Assembly (NCBI GenBank): GCA_011037195.1
Contig: JAAEAF010002664.1
Span: forward strand, 38,886 to 102,885
DNA: 64,000 nucleotides
Reading direction: 5' to 3'
Source of the DNA: Triatoma infestans
Taxonomy: Eukaryota > Arthropoda > Insecta > Hemiptera > Reduviidae
Shown: positions 21,538-32,300 of the stretch, piece by piece
How the letters are laid out: every line of letters starts with the position of its first letter
How positions within the stretch are numbered: position 1 is the first letter of the stretch
The notes under the pieces: model-generated
Databases searched by the model: none
What the model was told of the DNA's origin: nothing
Seen by the model: the letters and a program-made list of their open reading frames with translations, nothing else
Program-made: the position numbers and the translations under genes

Positions 21538-22852
21538 CGAGGTGTGTAAATTAAGTAATGAGACTGATTTTTTATCTTTTTTTTATTCAAATAAAATTAC
21601 AATTCAACATTGTCCCCTTCAAAGTAACTACCTTGGGAAGCCACACAACGCTGAAGACGATTCTTCCATTCGTCATAGCAGTGCTGGAACTCGGATACTG
21701 GAATAGACTTCAGTTGGTCGGTTACGGCTGTTTGAATATTCTCCAATGTTCCAAAATGACGTCCCTTGAGGTGATTTTTCAATTTGGGGAACAAAAAAAA
21801 GTCACATGGACTCAAGTCGGGTGAATAAGGAGGCTGAGGAGCCACAGGAATGTTATTACTGGCCAAATACTCATTAATAGAAATCGCGGTGTGACACGGA
21901 GCATTGTCGTGATGCAACACCCACTTGTTTTTGATGTTTGGTCTCACACGCATGACTCTTTTTCGAAGTCTCTCAAGAAATTCTCGGTAAAAATGTTGGT
22001 TTACCATTTGGCATTGAGGCACAAATTCTTTGTGAACGATTCCTTGGCTATCAAAAAAGCAAATCAGCATGCATTTGATTTTTGACTTGCTCATTCTTGC
22101 TTTTTTTGGCCTTGGAGAGGTTGAAGTGTGCCACTGCATGCTCTGACGCTTAGTTTCTGGGTCATACTCAAACACCCAAGACTCGTCTCCTGTAATAACA
22201 CGTTCCAAAAAATTGGGATCGTTTTCAATTGCTCCCAAAAAGTCAAGGCTCCTTTCCTTTCTGATGTCTTTTTGCTCTTGTGAAAGATTTTTCGGAACCA
22301 TTTTTGCACAAATTTTTCTCATCCCCAATTCATTAGTCAAAATTTGATGAACGGTTGTGTGAGTCAAATTCAACTCTTCGCCGATCATTCGGACTGTCAA
22401 ACGACGATCTGAACGCACGAGATCGCGGATTCTGCCAACATTTTCGTCGGTTCTTGAAGATGAAGGCCTTCCGCTGCGAGGCTCGTCTTCAATTGATTCC
22501 CTTCCTTCTGCAAACGACTTAAACCACCTAAAAACCTGTGCTCTCGACAAAACATTGTCTCCATAGGCCTGGCACAGTTTTTCAAACGTTTCCGTTGCAC
22601 TGTGCCCAAGTCTGAAGCAAAACCTGATAGCACAACGTTGCTTGTAATTGATGTCACTCATTTTTAAAACGCACTGAAAAAAATCTTGCTCACAAAAATG
22701 TCAGTACGGACAGTGCAACAACTCTAGCATTTTCAAATTTGCACTGGACATGTATCAGATGTTTACTTGCCCTACCATGCATGCGCCGCGTCTCCAGTGT
22801 TGCCAGATCGAACACTAGAAAATCAGTCTCATTACTTAATTTACACAACTCG
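21538..22852 (-). mobile_element. Complete mariner element, 1315 bp
   Basis: Terminal inverted repeats of about 33 bp start CGAGGTGTGTAAATTAAG on the left and, reversed, CGAGTTGTGTAAATTAAG on the right, with one mismatch. Both are flanked by TA (21536-21537 and 22853-22854), the mariner target. The transposase ORF fills the interior on the minus strand. Length and layout are those of a full-length mariner. The high similarity of the ends and the open frame suggest recent insertion. Confidence 0.95.
21597..22661 (-). CDS. mariner transposase, full length (354 aa)
   Basis: Cut-and-paste DNA transposase acting in the nucleus on its own terminal repeats. The N-terminal half holds two helix-turn-helix regions (about residues 1-110, with AYGDNVLSRAQVFRWFKSF). 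The catalytic triad is D159 (ITGDESWVFEYD), D252 (HHDNAPCHTA) and D287 (YSPDLSPCDFFLFP), with 34 residues between the last two: D,D34D, the mariner signature. The linker reads MVPKNLS where many relatives have WVPHEL. No stop or frameshift is present and the length is usual (345-355 aa). The start is the first ATG, 191 bp inside the right terminal repeat. The sequence is close to the mariner group that gave rise to GVQW3-like proteins, from memory of the family. It may be active; expression cannot be judged. Confidence 0.95.
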   Translation of the reverse strand: MSDINYKQRCAIRFCFRLGHSATETFEKLCQAYGDNVLSRAQVFRWFKSFAEGRESIEDEPRSGRPSSSRTDENVGRIRDLVRSDRRLTVRMIGEELNLTHTTVHQILTNELGMRKICAKMVPKNLSQEQKDIRKERSLDFLGAIENDPNFLERVITGDESWVFEYDPETKRQSMQWHTSTSPRPKKARMSKSKIKCMLICFFDSQGIVHKEFVPQCQMVNQHFYREFLERLRKRVMRVRPNIKNKWVLHHDNAPCHTAISINEYLASNNIPVAPQPPYSPDLSPCDFFLFPKLKNHLKGRHFGTLENIQTAVTDQLKSIPVSEFQHCYDEWKNRLQRCVASQGSYFEGDNVEL

Positions 22853-22854
22853 TA

Positions 22855-23158
22855 TATGTAATAGGATCCAAAGAGAGGATCCGTAGCAGAGAAAGAGAGG
22901 CAAAATAACAGGACCACTCTCTCGGACTCGAGTGGGAAAAACTACATAAATACAGCGACGGGAGACAGATATACAAGACAGTTTATACAGCTGAGGTCAC
23001 TCGCCAGTCACAACGTGTCATTACTCTTTACCACTCTACCATTGTAAGTGTAAAGCCCAGGCAGTCAATGTCACTTCTTATATTTACAGTGTTAGCCATA
23101 TTTTGTTTGTTCATTCAAAACCAGACTATTTCTCTCCTTGAACAACCCCATTATATAT
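22855..23158 (+). repeat. LTR-like repeat adjoining the mariner
   Basis: Opens TGTAATAGGATCCAAAGAGA and runs through TACATAAATACAGCGACGGG (TATA-like), CAGTCACAACGTGTC, AAGCCCAGGCAGTCAATGTC, CAGTGTTAGCC and TTTCTCTCC to CCCATTATA. The block order matches the copies at 0.5, 7.1-7.9 and 9.2-9.9 kb. It is probably a solo LTR; the mariner has inserted just outside or at its start. Confidence 0.5.
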
Positions 23159-23159
23159 A

Positions 23160-23760
23160 TATAGACAAAGTTTCTTTAAATTTCGAATTTTGCTGTTTGT
23201 TTTTATAAATATATTGAGTGAAGGGGGAAGGGGGTCAAGTGCCACCTACCAATTCAGGCAGGGAGACAATGGATTACATTGGAGTACATTGTAAACAAAT
23301 AAAAGTGATATATTTTTAAAAATGCAGTGAACAATCAATGTAGGTTTAAAGAATATCCTTACAGCCGTTTTTGAGAAAACACCCCCCCCCCCAAACAACT
23401 AAAAAAAAAAACTATTCTAAAGTCGTACTTTAACGGTATACCGTAGTATCTTCAAATTTGGTATTCTAGGAATGCTTCAAATGTATATTAATATTATTTA
23501 AGTGGCAGAAATCATACATTATACCAAGGTGTCACTTTAAAGGAAATCAATTTTATGTATCTAGATATAGTATACGAAGTTTTGGTACAGTTTTCGAGAA
23601 ACACGCGGAAACCTGAAAAAAAAAGAAAGAAGATAAATCAGTCAAGTCGTACTTCCGGTTGATGAATTTTGACCAAAATCTTCGTATCGGATGCAGTGAG
23701 GGTAGGTATTACTTAAACGGAATCCAAAGTTTGAATTTCCTCCGATTTTTCGATTTTTGA
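23160..23760 (+). repeat. Diverged HINE-like modules
   Basis: Module landmarks are present in order but worn: CCGTTTTTGAGAAAACACCC, TCTTCAAATTTGGTATTCTA, AATATTATTTAAGTGGCAGA, TTTTCGAGAAACACG, GTCGTACTTCCGGTTGATGA. They belong to an older subfamily also seen at 28.62 and 57.96 kb. Confidence 0.45.
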
Positions 23761-23839
23761 AATTAACTGCTGGACAAAAGTATTGCATAAAATTTCAAAA
23801 TATTATAATTTGAAGTTGGAAGTTATTTTCGTATTTTTT

Positions 23840-24822
23840 ACTTTCTCTTACTCCTAGTAAGAGGAAGTATTGTAATCGTGTCAAATTTCGATATTGAGTT
23901 TTCACCGGAAATATCCGTTTTGAGGTCCCCTGAGTCCAAAAAAGTTGTTTTTAGCAAATGGTGTGTGTGTGTGTGTGTATGTATGTGAACAGCATAGCTC
24001 AAAAACGAAAAATCGTAGAAAGTTCAAATTTGATATTACGTTTAGGTATCACCATGGGATCTGACGGTGCGTTATGTGTCAATATTCCTCAACCGGAAGT
24101 ACCACTTTACTAGTAGTTTTTTTTTTACGTTTTTGCGATTTTTTAAAAAATGGCTCCGACGATTTTCTTTAAACTTGGTATATGAACTACAAATACAAAG
24201 AGCTACAACTTTTATTTGAAACATTTCTCCAGGAAAATTCATTTAAGGGCACTTTGGGGGAGGGGAGGGGTTAGGTTTTCATCTTAACTGGTATTTCAGT
24301 TTATTAGACCAATCTGTCATGTAAATAATGTTAATTAGAATTAAATATGTTGTTGAAATTCCGAGTTTGAAAAAAATCAGATAAGCGGAAGTGCGTTTGT
24401 TTTGACACTTTACTAAATGATTTTTTCATTTTTTCGCGATTTTCTCAAAAATGGCTCCGACGATTTTTTTGAAACTTCGTATAAAAAATAAAAATGCAAA
24501 GATCTACATTTTTTATTTAACACATTTCTCTGGAAAAATTCATGTATAGGCAGTTTTAGGGGAGGGGTGGGGCTGCAGCTTCCCCTAAAGTGGTATCATA
24601 GTTGATTATACGATTCTATCATCCAAACAAAATTAATTAGAAATAAATAGATGGCCAAAATTCCAAGTTTTAAGAAAATTGTAAGCCGGATGTGCGCTTA
24701 TACTGAATAGCTTTTTCAGTTTTCGACGAATTTCGTTATATTTGGTACACAAACTATAACATTTGTCAATTATAATTTTGAGAACGGAGTAAGAGAAAGT
24801 TGTGTGAGTGTTCCACACCAGA
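23840..24822 (+). mobile_element. HINE-like element nested in Tc1
   Basis: Complete: starts ACTTTCTCTTACTCCTAGTA, has a TG microsatellite at 23960-23980 and two modules with G-rich tracts, and ends GGAGTAAGAGAAAGTTGTGT then TTCCACACCAGA. It inserted into a T run of the Tc1 left arm, so it is younger than that Tc1 insertion. Confidence 0.8.
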
Positions 24823-24989
24823 TTTTTTTTATGGATTCATGTTGTTGAACTCTAATCCAAAGGAAAATAAGAACAACTACCAAAAATTTAAGAAAAACCT
24901 GGTTTTATTATACAGAGTAAAAAATAAAGCTCAAAAAAAAATCTGTAAAATTCAAAATTAAAATGGTTCTTATTTACTATCACTTCTTC

Positions 24990-26004
24990 ATTTTTTTTCA
25001 ACATATTTAGTGATACCTCCTCTTGCTCTGATAACTGCAGCAAGCCTCCTTTGCATTGAAGAGATTAGATTTTGGATAAACTCTTGAGAAATCTCATTCC
25101 ATTCTTCAATAACTGATCTACGTAGCTCCCTGAGAGTGCTAGGGGCAATCAGACGAAGTTTGAACCGTCTTCCAATTGTGTCCCAAAGGTGTTCTATTGG
25201 ATTTAGGTCTCAAATTCTCGGTGGAGAAACCAAACGTCGAATCCTAACATCCTGTAGGTACTCAAGGACAACTCGAGCAGTGTGACATCTGGCATTGTCC
25301 TGCATTAATAGAAAATCACCACCGACTCTTTCAGAAATTGGCACAACATATCGCTGAAGAACCTCTTCTAGGTACTTCCGGGCATTTAGCGTCCTATTTT
25401 CTACGATATGTAAGTCTGCAGTCCGTCAAAACTTATGCCTCCCCATATGATAACACCGCCTCCACCAAAAGCCACTCTTGGAGAAATGTTAGCCTCTGCA
25501 TATCTCTCTCACCTTGACGCCTCCAAACTCTCATCATTTCATCTGGAGAATGTAGGGTGAATCTCGACACATCTGTGAATAAAACACGTCTCCAATCCTC
25601 TGTTGTCCAATTGACATGTTCTCGTGAATATTGCAGTCTGGCAACTCTATGTGCTCTGGTGTGAAGAGGGCTAGTAGCGGGTATCCTGGAAGCCAAGTTT
25701 GCTTCATTTAATCTTCTTCTGACTGTCCTACTTGAAATATGGACATTACGGACATCAGCGATCAAGCGAAGTATTTGATTGCTAGTGACGAACCTGTTCC
25801 GTAAAACATTCAGCTGAATAAATCTCTCATATGTCCTGGTTGTACTTCTAGGGCGGCCCGTAACTTGCCGTCGGGAGTAGCTACTAGTCTCCTTATGGCG
25901 TGCTAAAATTCTTTAGACAGTGGATTAGCTTGATTTAGCCATTTCTCATGTAATGTGACCACATGTACTGCAATTTCTTCCGAATCATTACCATTAAGAG
26001 GCAT
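24990..26004 (-). pseudogene. Tc1-family transposase pseudogene
   Basis: The minus strand, from an ATG at 26002-26004, reads a damaged N-terminal HTH, then SSRTVRRRLNEANLASRIP, NWTTEDWRRVLFTDVSRFTL (first D), MQDNARCHTARVVLEYLQ (second D) and DLNPIEHLWDTIGRRF, where the DD34E glutamate is expected (PIEH). It has several stops and frameshifts, including one near 25430. It would have catalysed transposition at TA sites, but it is not functional now. Confidence 0.85.
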
Positions 26005-26239
26005 GTTAAGAAGAGAGAAATTACCAGAAACAGTGAAAGTGAAGAACTGGGATTATTATTGTATTTTCAAGAGTTTAGAGAATTAGTCATTTAAAAACAT
26101 AAAGAAATGGTTCAGTTTCTTATTTCTCTTTGGTTCAGAGTTCATTTACAATGATTGCATAAAAAAAAACTACAGTAATAGACTGTAACTTCAAATTGCA
26201 ACATTTTGAAATTTTATGCAATACTTTTGTCCAGCAGTT

Positions 26240-26427
26240 TATATTGTTCACACACGAACACACACATACACACACAACCAAACTTGAATAACATCGACAG
26301 ATTATTGGCTATAAACATTTTTTTTTCATACTCATAGGACCTCAAGACTTGGTATTTCTGATGAATACTCAGTTTCCAAAATTTGATACGATCGCAATAC
26401 TTTCTTTACTAGCAGTAAGAGAAAATG
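26240..26427 (-). repeat. HINE 3' fragment
   Basis: Shows the microsatellite (ACACACATACACACAC), AGGACCTCAAGACTTGGTAT, GATACGATCGCAATACTTTC and a worn terminal hairpin (CTTTACTAGCAGTAAGAG). It abuts the Tc1 right end. Confidence 0.5.
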
Positions 26428-26622
26428 AAGCAGGCAACGTAGAACCACAGCCGTAAACGTTAAAGGTGTAAAATACGTCGACATAAAAAATAGAACTTTA
26501 CATCAAGATCAATGAATAATAATGCAGAGACGGCTGTGGGTCTTCTTGATGTAATGTTCCATTTGCATCGATATATTCTAAGGCCTTTAACGTTTACAGT
26601 TGTGGCTCTCCACTGCTTCATT
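26424..26622. repeat. Imperfect ~200-bp hairpin
   Basis: The left arm 26424-26509 and right arm 26544-26622 pair along most of their length with mismatches. Outer segments: AATGAAGCAGG against CTGCTTCATT, CCGTAAACGTTAAAGG against CCTTTAACGTTTACAG. Inner: TACATCAAGA against TCTTGATGTA. The loop is 34 nt. Lying between two HINE pieces with no ORF, it may be a short fold-back MITE or a hairpin RNA source; no TSD was confirmed. Confidence 0.6.
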
Positions 26623-26634
26623 TTTAAAAAAAAA

Positions 26635-27601
26635 TCTGGTGTGAAACACTCACACAACTTTCTTTTACTCCAGTACTCAAAATTATAATTGACAAATTTT
26701 ATAGTTAGTGTACCAAATTTAATGAAATTCGTCGAAAAGTGAAAACACTGTCCAGTAAAACTGTCCGGCTTACTAATTTCCTTGAAACTCGGAATTTGGG
26801 TCATATATTAATTTCTAGTGATTTCAATTTGGATGACAGAATTGTATAATCAACTGTGATAGCATTTTAAAGAAAAACATAACCCCCCTCCCCCAAAAGT
26901 CCCCTTAAATGAATTTATCAGGGGAAAAGTTTCAAATAAAAGTTGTAGCTCTTATATGTATAGTTAACAACTCTGGTTTAAAGAAAATCGTTGGAGCCAT
27001 TTTCGAGAAAATACCAGAAAACTGAAAATTATATTTCAGTAAAAACGCACTTCCGCTTATCTATTTTTTTTCAAACTCGGAATTTCAACAACATATTTAA
27101 TTCTAATTAACATTATTTAGATGACAGAATTGTCTAATATACTGAAACAGCAGTTAAGATGAAAACCTAACCCCACCCTCCCCCAGAAGTGCCCTTAAAT
27201 GAATTTTCCTGGAGAAATGTTTCAAATAAAAGTTGTAGCTCTTTGTATGTGTAGTTGATATAGCAAGTTTAAAGAAAATCTTCGGAGCCATTTTTGAGAA
27301 AATTGCAAAACGTAAAAAAAACAACTAGTAAAGTGGTACTTCCGGTTGAGGAATATTGACACATAACGCACCGTCAGATCCCATGGTGATACTAAACGTA
27401 ATATCAAGTTTGAACTTTCTACGATTTTTCGTTTTTGAGCTATGCTGTTCACATACTACACACACACACACACACAGACCATTCGCTAAAAACCACTTTT
27501 TTGGACTCAGGGGACCTCAAAACGGATATTTCCGGTGAAAACTCGATATCGAAAATTTGACACGATTACAATACTTCCTCTTACTAGGAGTAAGAGAAAG
27601 T
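26635..27601 (-). mobile_element. HINE-like element, ~0.97 kb
   Basis: From TCTGGTGTGAAACACTCACA to the terminal hairpin CTCTTACTAGGAGTAAGAG and AAAGT at 27601. Two or more modules with CCCCACC/CTCCCCC tracts and an ACACAC microsatellite at 27457-27476. Both flanks are A/T runs. Closely resembles the copy at 30380-31115 over its right half. Confidence 0.8.
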
Positions 27602-28620
27602 AATTTTTTTTTTTATAAATTTTCAATTTTTGTTTTGTTTTGAAAATTACCACAACTAGTCCCCATGTCCCATAGAAACACGCAACAGTGAATGTTTAAA
27701 TAAAAATATTTAATTATCATCAGGCTTGATAAAGACTCCGATAAAGTAGGTAGCCCATATCTCGAAGTGAAAGACGTATTCTGCATCAAAAAAAAAAAAA
27801 GGAAATTCTCTTAAAATATAAAGTAAAACTAGAAGTTCAAGTAAAATTAATACCAATTAAAAGTAAAAGGAGTCTAAAAAGAAAGAACTATTAATTAGTT
27901 TGAATAAAATTATATATATATATAAAACTACATATATATAAAGAAATTTAAAAAATGTTAATTTGATTTCCAAAACAATTTAATAATAATCTAATTTAAA
28001 ATAAATGGTATTCCAATAATTAACAATTATAGCCATCTTTAAATTGGTTTAAAAAAAAAACAAACTACGTTTTCAAGTGGATTCTGATCTCTCTCTCTCT
28101 CTCTCTCTAACTCTCACTCTCTCGCTCTATAAATATATACATATATATATATATAAAACAATCTAGCGGATGGATCTGCTGGAGCATGCTAATCAAAGCA
28201 GTGGTAGGTTTACTAATGTTTGTGATATTATCTCATAAGGCGGAGCTTTTGTTTGATCAACTGGTTGGATAACATCAAAATCCGGTTGTAATTAACTGAA
28301 TAGCCCTTACATATTATACAGGCAGACAATGTCTTCTTCTTCATCTTCTTCTTCTTGTACAAGAACAAGTATTTTATAAACTAAAATTATTAAAATACCC
28401 ATTAGAACCTAATTAAGGTGAAAGGTTAATTTCAGAGATTTACTTGAAAAAAAAAAAAAAAAAAATCCGTTATGAAACACTCGCATAACTCTCCCTTTTT
28501 TCCTGTTTACACAATAATAAAAAAATATATATATACATACTCGTATATACGTATAAAATTACAAATTTTCATTCAACTACAAAATTTTTGCTCATTTTGT
28601 ATTCAATATAAAATATAAAG
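27602..28620. other. AT-rich stretch with microsatellites
   Basis: Holds (TC)n at about 28089-28127, TATATA tracts near 27910, 28140 and 28525, and a CTT-rich run at 28328-28357. No gene or repeat copy was recognised. Confidence 0.5.
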
Positions 28621-28913
28621 GTATCGGAGAACTTTACTAAACCTAATAAAAAACGGAAGTGAAGAGCAAGCCACAAAATATAAAACTATTAGCATTTATT
28701 ATTTGAACGCCACAATTTCCTTGAAATTGAACTAGGATCAATTTTATTGGTGGAAAAATATTTTAAAAAAACTAATTAGAAAAAAGGAAATTAAAAAAAA
28801 AACAAAAAAAAACAAACTTAAAACTAATCAGTAAAGTAGCATTTCCCGGTGAGCTGATTTCCTTCAAATTTGGAATTCTAGCAATGCTTTCCTAATATAT
28901 ATTAATATTATAA
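28621..28913 (+). repeat. Diverged HINE-like module
   Basis: Same older subfamily as 23.16 kb: AGTAGCATTTCCCGGTGAGC, CTTCAAATTTGGAATTCTAG, CAATGCTTTCCTAATATATA, TTAATATTATA. It is cut on the right by the start of the Jockey LINE. Confidence 0.45.
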
Positions 28914-29478
28914 GTTCATCATCATCTGTTATTTATTTCAGTTGTAATTGAGGAGGACCTCAAGGAAGCATTCTTTCACCTCTACTATTTACTATCTTTA
29001 CAGCTGACTAATCAACTCATCCAAATAAAATTACTTTTACATTTACCGACGATACTGTAGTTCTTTCTCCTCATGTGGATCCCGTCATGGCAACTCCTTA
29101 CTCTACAATCTCATCTTCATATTCTTGAATCTTCGCTCCGGCAGTGGAGAATCAAAGCAAACGAACTTAAATCCAAACTCATAATCAAACACCTTAAACA
29201 AAAAAAACTCTTCCCCCTCTTTACTTTAACAATATTATCTTTCCCATTGCAAACCAACTACGATATCTCGGATTATATCTTGTCAGACGACTAATATGGA
29301 ACCCTCATACCAGACTGAAAGGAATTGACTGCAACATTAAGGTATAAAATGCTAAATAAGATTATCCAATTGTAGAAGTTGTTGGCCGTTAGAAATGTTC
29401 TGATGTATCTCTTAGTTGGCTGATCGGCCGGGGGTATCATAAGAAAAACACTAAAAAAATTTTTTAAATTTTATTAAT

Positions 29479-29520
29479 GGCCCGACGTTTCGACAAACAT
29501 TGTTTGTCTTCTTCAGGGGC
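29479..29520 (-). ncRNA. Hammerhead-like core (second type), left arm
   Basis: Mirror copy of the core at 29654-29694, identical in every box: GCCC, CTGAAGA, A, GACAAAC AAT GTTTGTC, GAAAC, GTC, GGGC. Transcription through the whole insertion would carry one sense and one antisense core, which could pair with each other. Confidence 0.55.
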
Positions 29521-29653
29521 TATCTTGTAAATACAGAATTTGTGTGCTCTATTACATGTTCAATTATGACTGTGGTTGATGACTGTGCCACTCATAGACC
29601 ACAGTCATAATTGAACATGTAATAGAGCACACAAATTCTGTATTTACAAGATA

Positions 29654-29694
29654 GCCCCTGAAGAAGACAAACAATGTTTGTCGAAACGTCGGGC
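29654..29694 (+). ncRNA. Hammerhead-like core (second type), right arm
   Basis: Stem I GCCC (29654-29657) with GGGC (29691-29694); box CTGAAGA (29658-29664); stem II GACAAAC/GTTTGTC (7 bp, loop AAT); GAAA at 29683-29686; then C.G.T.C with expected cleavage after C29690. Stem III is just AC/GT, so a monomer would be weak and a dimer plausible. An extra A lies between box 1 and stem II. It is unrelated in stem sequence to the 17-kb family but has the same architecture. Confidence 0.58.
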
Positions 29695-30379
29695 CATTAA
29701 TAAAAAACACTTTAAAAAAAATTTTTTAGTGTTTTTCTTATGATACCCCCGGCCGATCAGCCAACTAAGAGATACTTAGACTATCTTTAGCCAACTAAGA
29801 GATATTTAGCCAACTAAGAGATCAGACTAAATAAGATTACTTGACAAATGTTCAAAACTGACTCTAACGACACAAGAAAATGATATACACTGCTCATTTG
29901 GACATACGGCATAGAACTCTATGGAATTGCAAAACAATCCAACCTTAACCGACTTCAAACTCTACAATCCTAAGATCCTAAGAACAGTAGTTGATGCTCC
30001 CTTCTACGTCTTCAACCACACAATCCATTCCGATCATCTCAATGAGCTGGCTCAATTTCATTACACAAAATTCCATTCCAAACTAAAATTGTCACCATAA
30101 TCCCTCTGGACCCAGAATATGTCCACCAGAACACTTTCCAAAAATTCTAGTCAGAGACTGAAGCGGCAGTAGCCACGCGACCATCTTAACGTATAATGCC
30201 GACCTCACTAGGGTAGCTGCTGTGTAAGCTTACCACAATGGCAAAATAACGGCTTCCATCACTGGATGGTCATCGTTCATACTTCTCAAATAACATGTAC
30301 ATATGTATATATTCACTAATATATATGTTGTACATTGTATACAGTTGCAAAATAAATAAATAAATAAATAGATAAAAAA

Positions 30380-31115
30380 TCTGGTGTGAAACACTCACAC
30401 AACTTTCTCTTACTCCAGTTCTCCAAATTATAATTGATAGCTTTTATAGTTTGTGTACCAAATTTAATAAGATTCGTCGAAAACTGAAAAAATTCTTCAG
30501 TAAAAGCGCACTTCCGGTTTACTAATTTTCCTGAAACTCGGAATTTTGGCCATCTATTTATTTCTAATTAATTTTGTTTGGATGATACAATTGTATATCA
30601 ACTGTGATAGCAGTTTAGAGAAAAATAACCCCACCCCTCCCCCAGAAGTGCCCTTAAATGAATTTTCCTGGAGAAATGTTTCAAATAAAAGTTATAGCTC
30701 TTTGTATGTGTAGTTGATATAGCACGTTTAAAGAAAATCTTCGGAGCCATTTTTGAGAAAATTGCAAAAACGTAAAAAAAACAACTAGTAAAGTGGTACT
30801 TCCGGTTGAGGAATATTGACACATAACGCACCGTCAGATCCCATGGTGATACTAAACGTAATATCAAGTTTTGAACTTTCTACGATTTTTCGTTTTTGAG
30901 CTATGCTGTTCACATACATCACACACAAGACACACACACAGACACACACACACACACACCACACACACACACACACACACACCACACACCACCCTTCGCT
31001 AAAAAAACCACTTTTTTGGACTCAGGGACCTCAAAACGGATATTTCCGGTGAAAACTCGATATCGAAAAGTTGACACGATTACAATACTTCCTCTTACTA
31101 GGAGTAAGAGAAAGT
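30380..31115 (-). mobile_element. HINE-like element, ~0.74 kb
   Basis: Starts TCTGGTGTGAAACACTCACA in the A-rich tail of the Jockey LINE and ends CTCTTACTAGGAGTAAGAG then AAAGT. A long ACAC microsatellite (about 30920-30990) is interrupted by CC. It is younger than the LINE tail it entered. Confidence 0.8.
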
Positions 31116-31129
31116 AAAAATATTAATAT

Positions 31130-31370
31130 TACATAAATGGTAGAGCCATACATTTGATTTGAAATAATACTTTAGAGGAACGCTTCATGTTATTGTTCCC
31201 CCTAGAATCCATTTTTGAGATATTTTGTTCACATACACACACAAACACACACAGACACACACACACACACACACAGACCATTTGCTAAAAATATATTTTT
31301 CATATTCAGGGGACAACAAAACATGTTTTTTAAGTGAAATGATAATTTAAGAAATAATCAAATATATTAT
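31130..31370 (-). repeat. Older HINE fragment
   Basis: Has TTTTTGAGATATTTTGTTCA, an ACACAC microsatellite (about 31217-31275), CATTTGCTAAAAATAT and TATTCAGGGGACAACAAAAC. The terminal hairpins are lost. Confidence 0.4.
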
Positions 31371-32300
31371 GGTTGTCATTTTGTCGGCCTGACAAAATTG
31401 ATGTTATGAATGGAAAAATTTGGAGTACGGGAACGACAGAAAAATAAAATCAGAACAAAATATTCATAGGAATGACAAATTTTATAATAATGTGACAAAG
31501 TAATATAGTTTCATGACAAAAAAAAGTAAATATGTACGTAATTCCAACGATATCGTATGGTGCATTCGTACATAATAATTAGTACGTTATGTTATATTTA
31601 TCACATGCATTTTTACTTCCTTTGGTTGTGCATTTTTTTTTTTTTTATAACATTTTTGTTATCATAATACTGATAATAGCATAAATGAATATACAATACA
31701 ACAAACATGTACATAATACAATGGATGGCGAGCCTTTTTCATAATAATATTATTTGATTTACCATAACAATATAAAACCTTTAGAAAATTCTAGACTTAA
31801 GAAACTTTAGCATTCGTAATTCCCATGAAACCTATTAAGAAAATTTGACTTATAGTAAGTAATAACTAAGTAGTAAGTAAAGTTATAAGTAAAGGGAAAT
31901 CATAATTTAAAAGTTTTTTTTTTTATTATATAATTATATAACAATATTTCTAAAAATTGAATTATGAATCCTTTTACCAGACAACAGGAATAAACTGGTT
32001 TGATAATATTAATTATATTATATTATTACGCATTATGTTGGCAGTACGATTTAGAAAAGAGCATATATATATGTATATTATAAATTCGTAATGTAGTCAA
32101 GAGATAAGATAACCTCTTTGGTGTTAGGTCAATGTAGCGTATCATATTGAACATATTTAATAATAATTCTTTGTAATGGTGTGTATAAATTATTATTTCA
32201 TAATATTTTGAAAAGACTTTTCTATGAAAATTAACTACAAAATTTATTTATTAGATTATAGATAATTTTATAATACAATTATTAATAAAGAAGACTTTAT
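31371..32300. other. AT-rich stretch without a recognised gene
   Basis: Very AT-rich, with poly-T at about 31628. No ORF, repeat copy or structured signal found. Confidence 0.5.

Larger units (their letters stand above)
23766..26237 (-). mobile_element. Tc1-like element with a HINE inside
   Basis: Inverted ends match over about 50 bp: ACTGCTGGACAAAAGTATTG at the left and, reversed, at 26237, continuing CATAAAATTTCAAAAT and AATTTGAAGTT. The ACTGCTGGACAAAAG start is typical of Tc1 ends. Subtracting the HINE (23840-24822) leaves about 1.5 kb, a usual Tc1 length. The transposase is decayed, so this copy is non-autonomous. Confidence 0.85.
29365..29826. mobile_element. Palindromic insertion with two hammerhead-like cores, 13-bp TSD
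   Basis: Perfect TSD CTAAATAAGATTA at 29352-29364 and 29827-29839. The paralogous LINE at about 20.08-20.11 kb has a single uninterrupted copy of this site. The insertion is an inverted repeat: arms of about 175 bp (29403-29577 and 29599-29775), nearly identical, around a ~21-nt spacer. The right end adds short tandem units (GCCAACTAAGAGATA x3). Head-to-head copies with such motifs are known for Penelope-like elements, so PLE ancestry is inferred; no RT or GIY-YIG domain is present. Confidence 0.8.
28914..30370 (+). pseudogene. Jockey-type LINE fragment (RT to 3' end)
   Basis: Encodes GGPQGSILSPLLFTIFTAD, FTFADDTVVLSPHVDPVMAT (RT palm), LQSHLHILESSLRQWRIKAN and a degenerate connection region, with stops. 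It continues after the 29365-29826 insertion through DFKLYNPKILRTVVDAPFYV-type sequence (degenerate) and ends in an (AAAT)n tail at about 30350-30370. It is 5' truncated at AAGTTCATCATCATC, the same point as the copy in element B. Confidence 0.8.

Noticed and set aside
30785..31117. ORFs rich in VCVCVC or THTHTH at microsatellites (also 3432, 39669, 39696)
   Set aside because: Pure products of CA/TG microsatellites.
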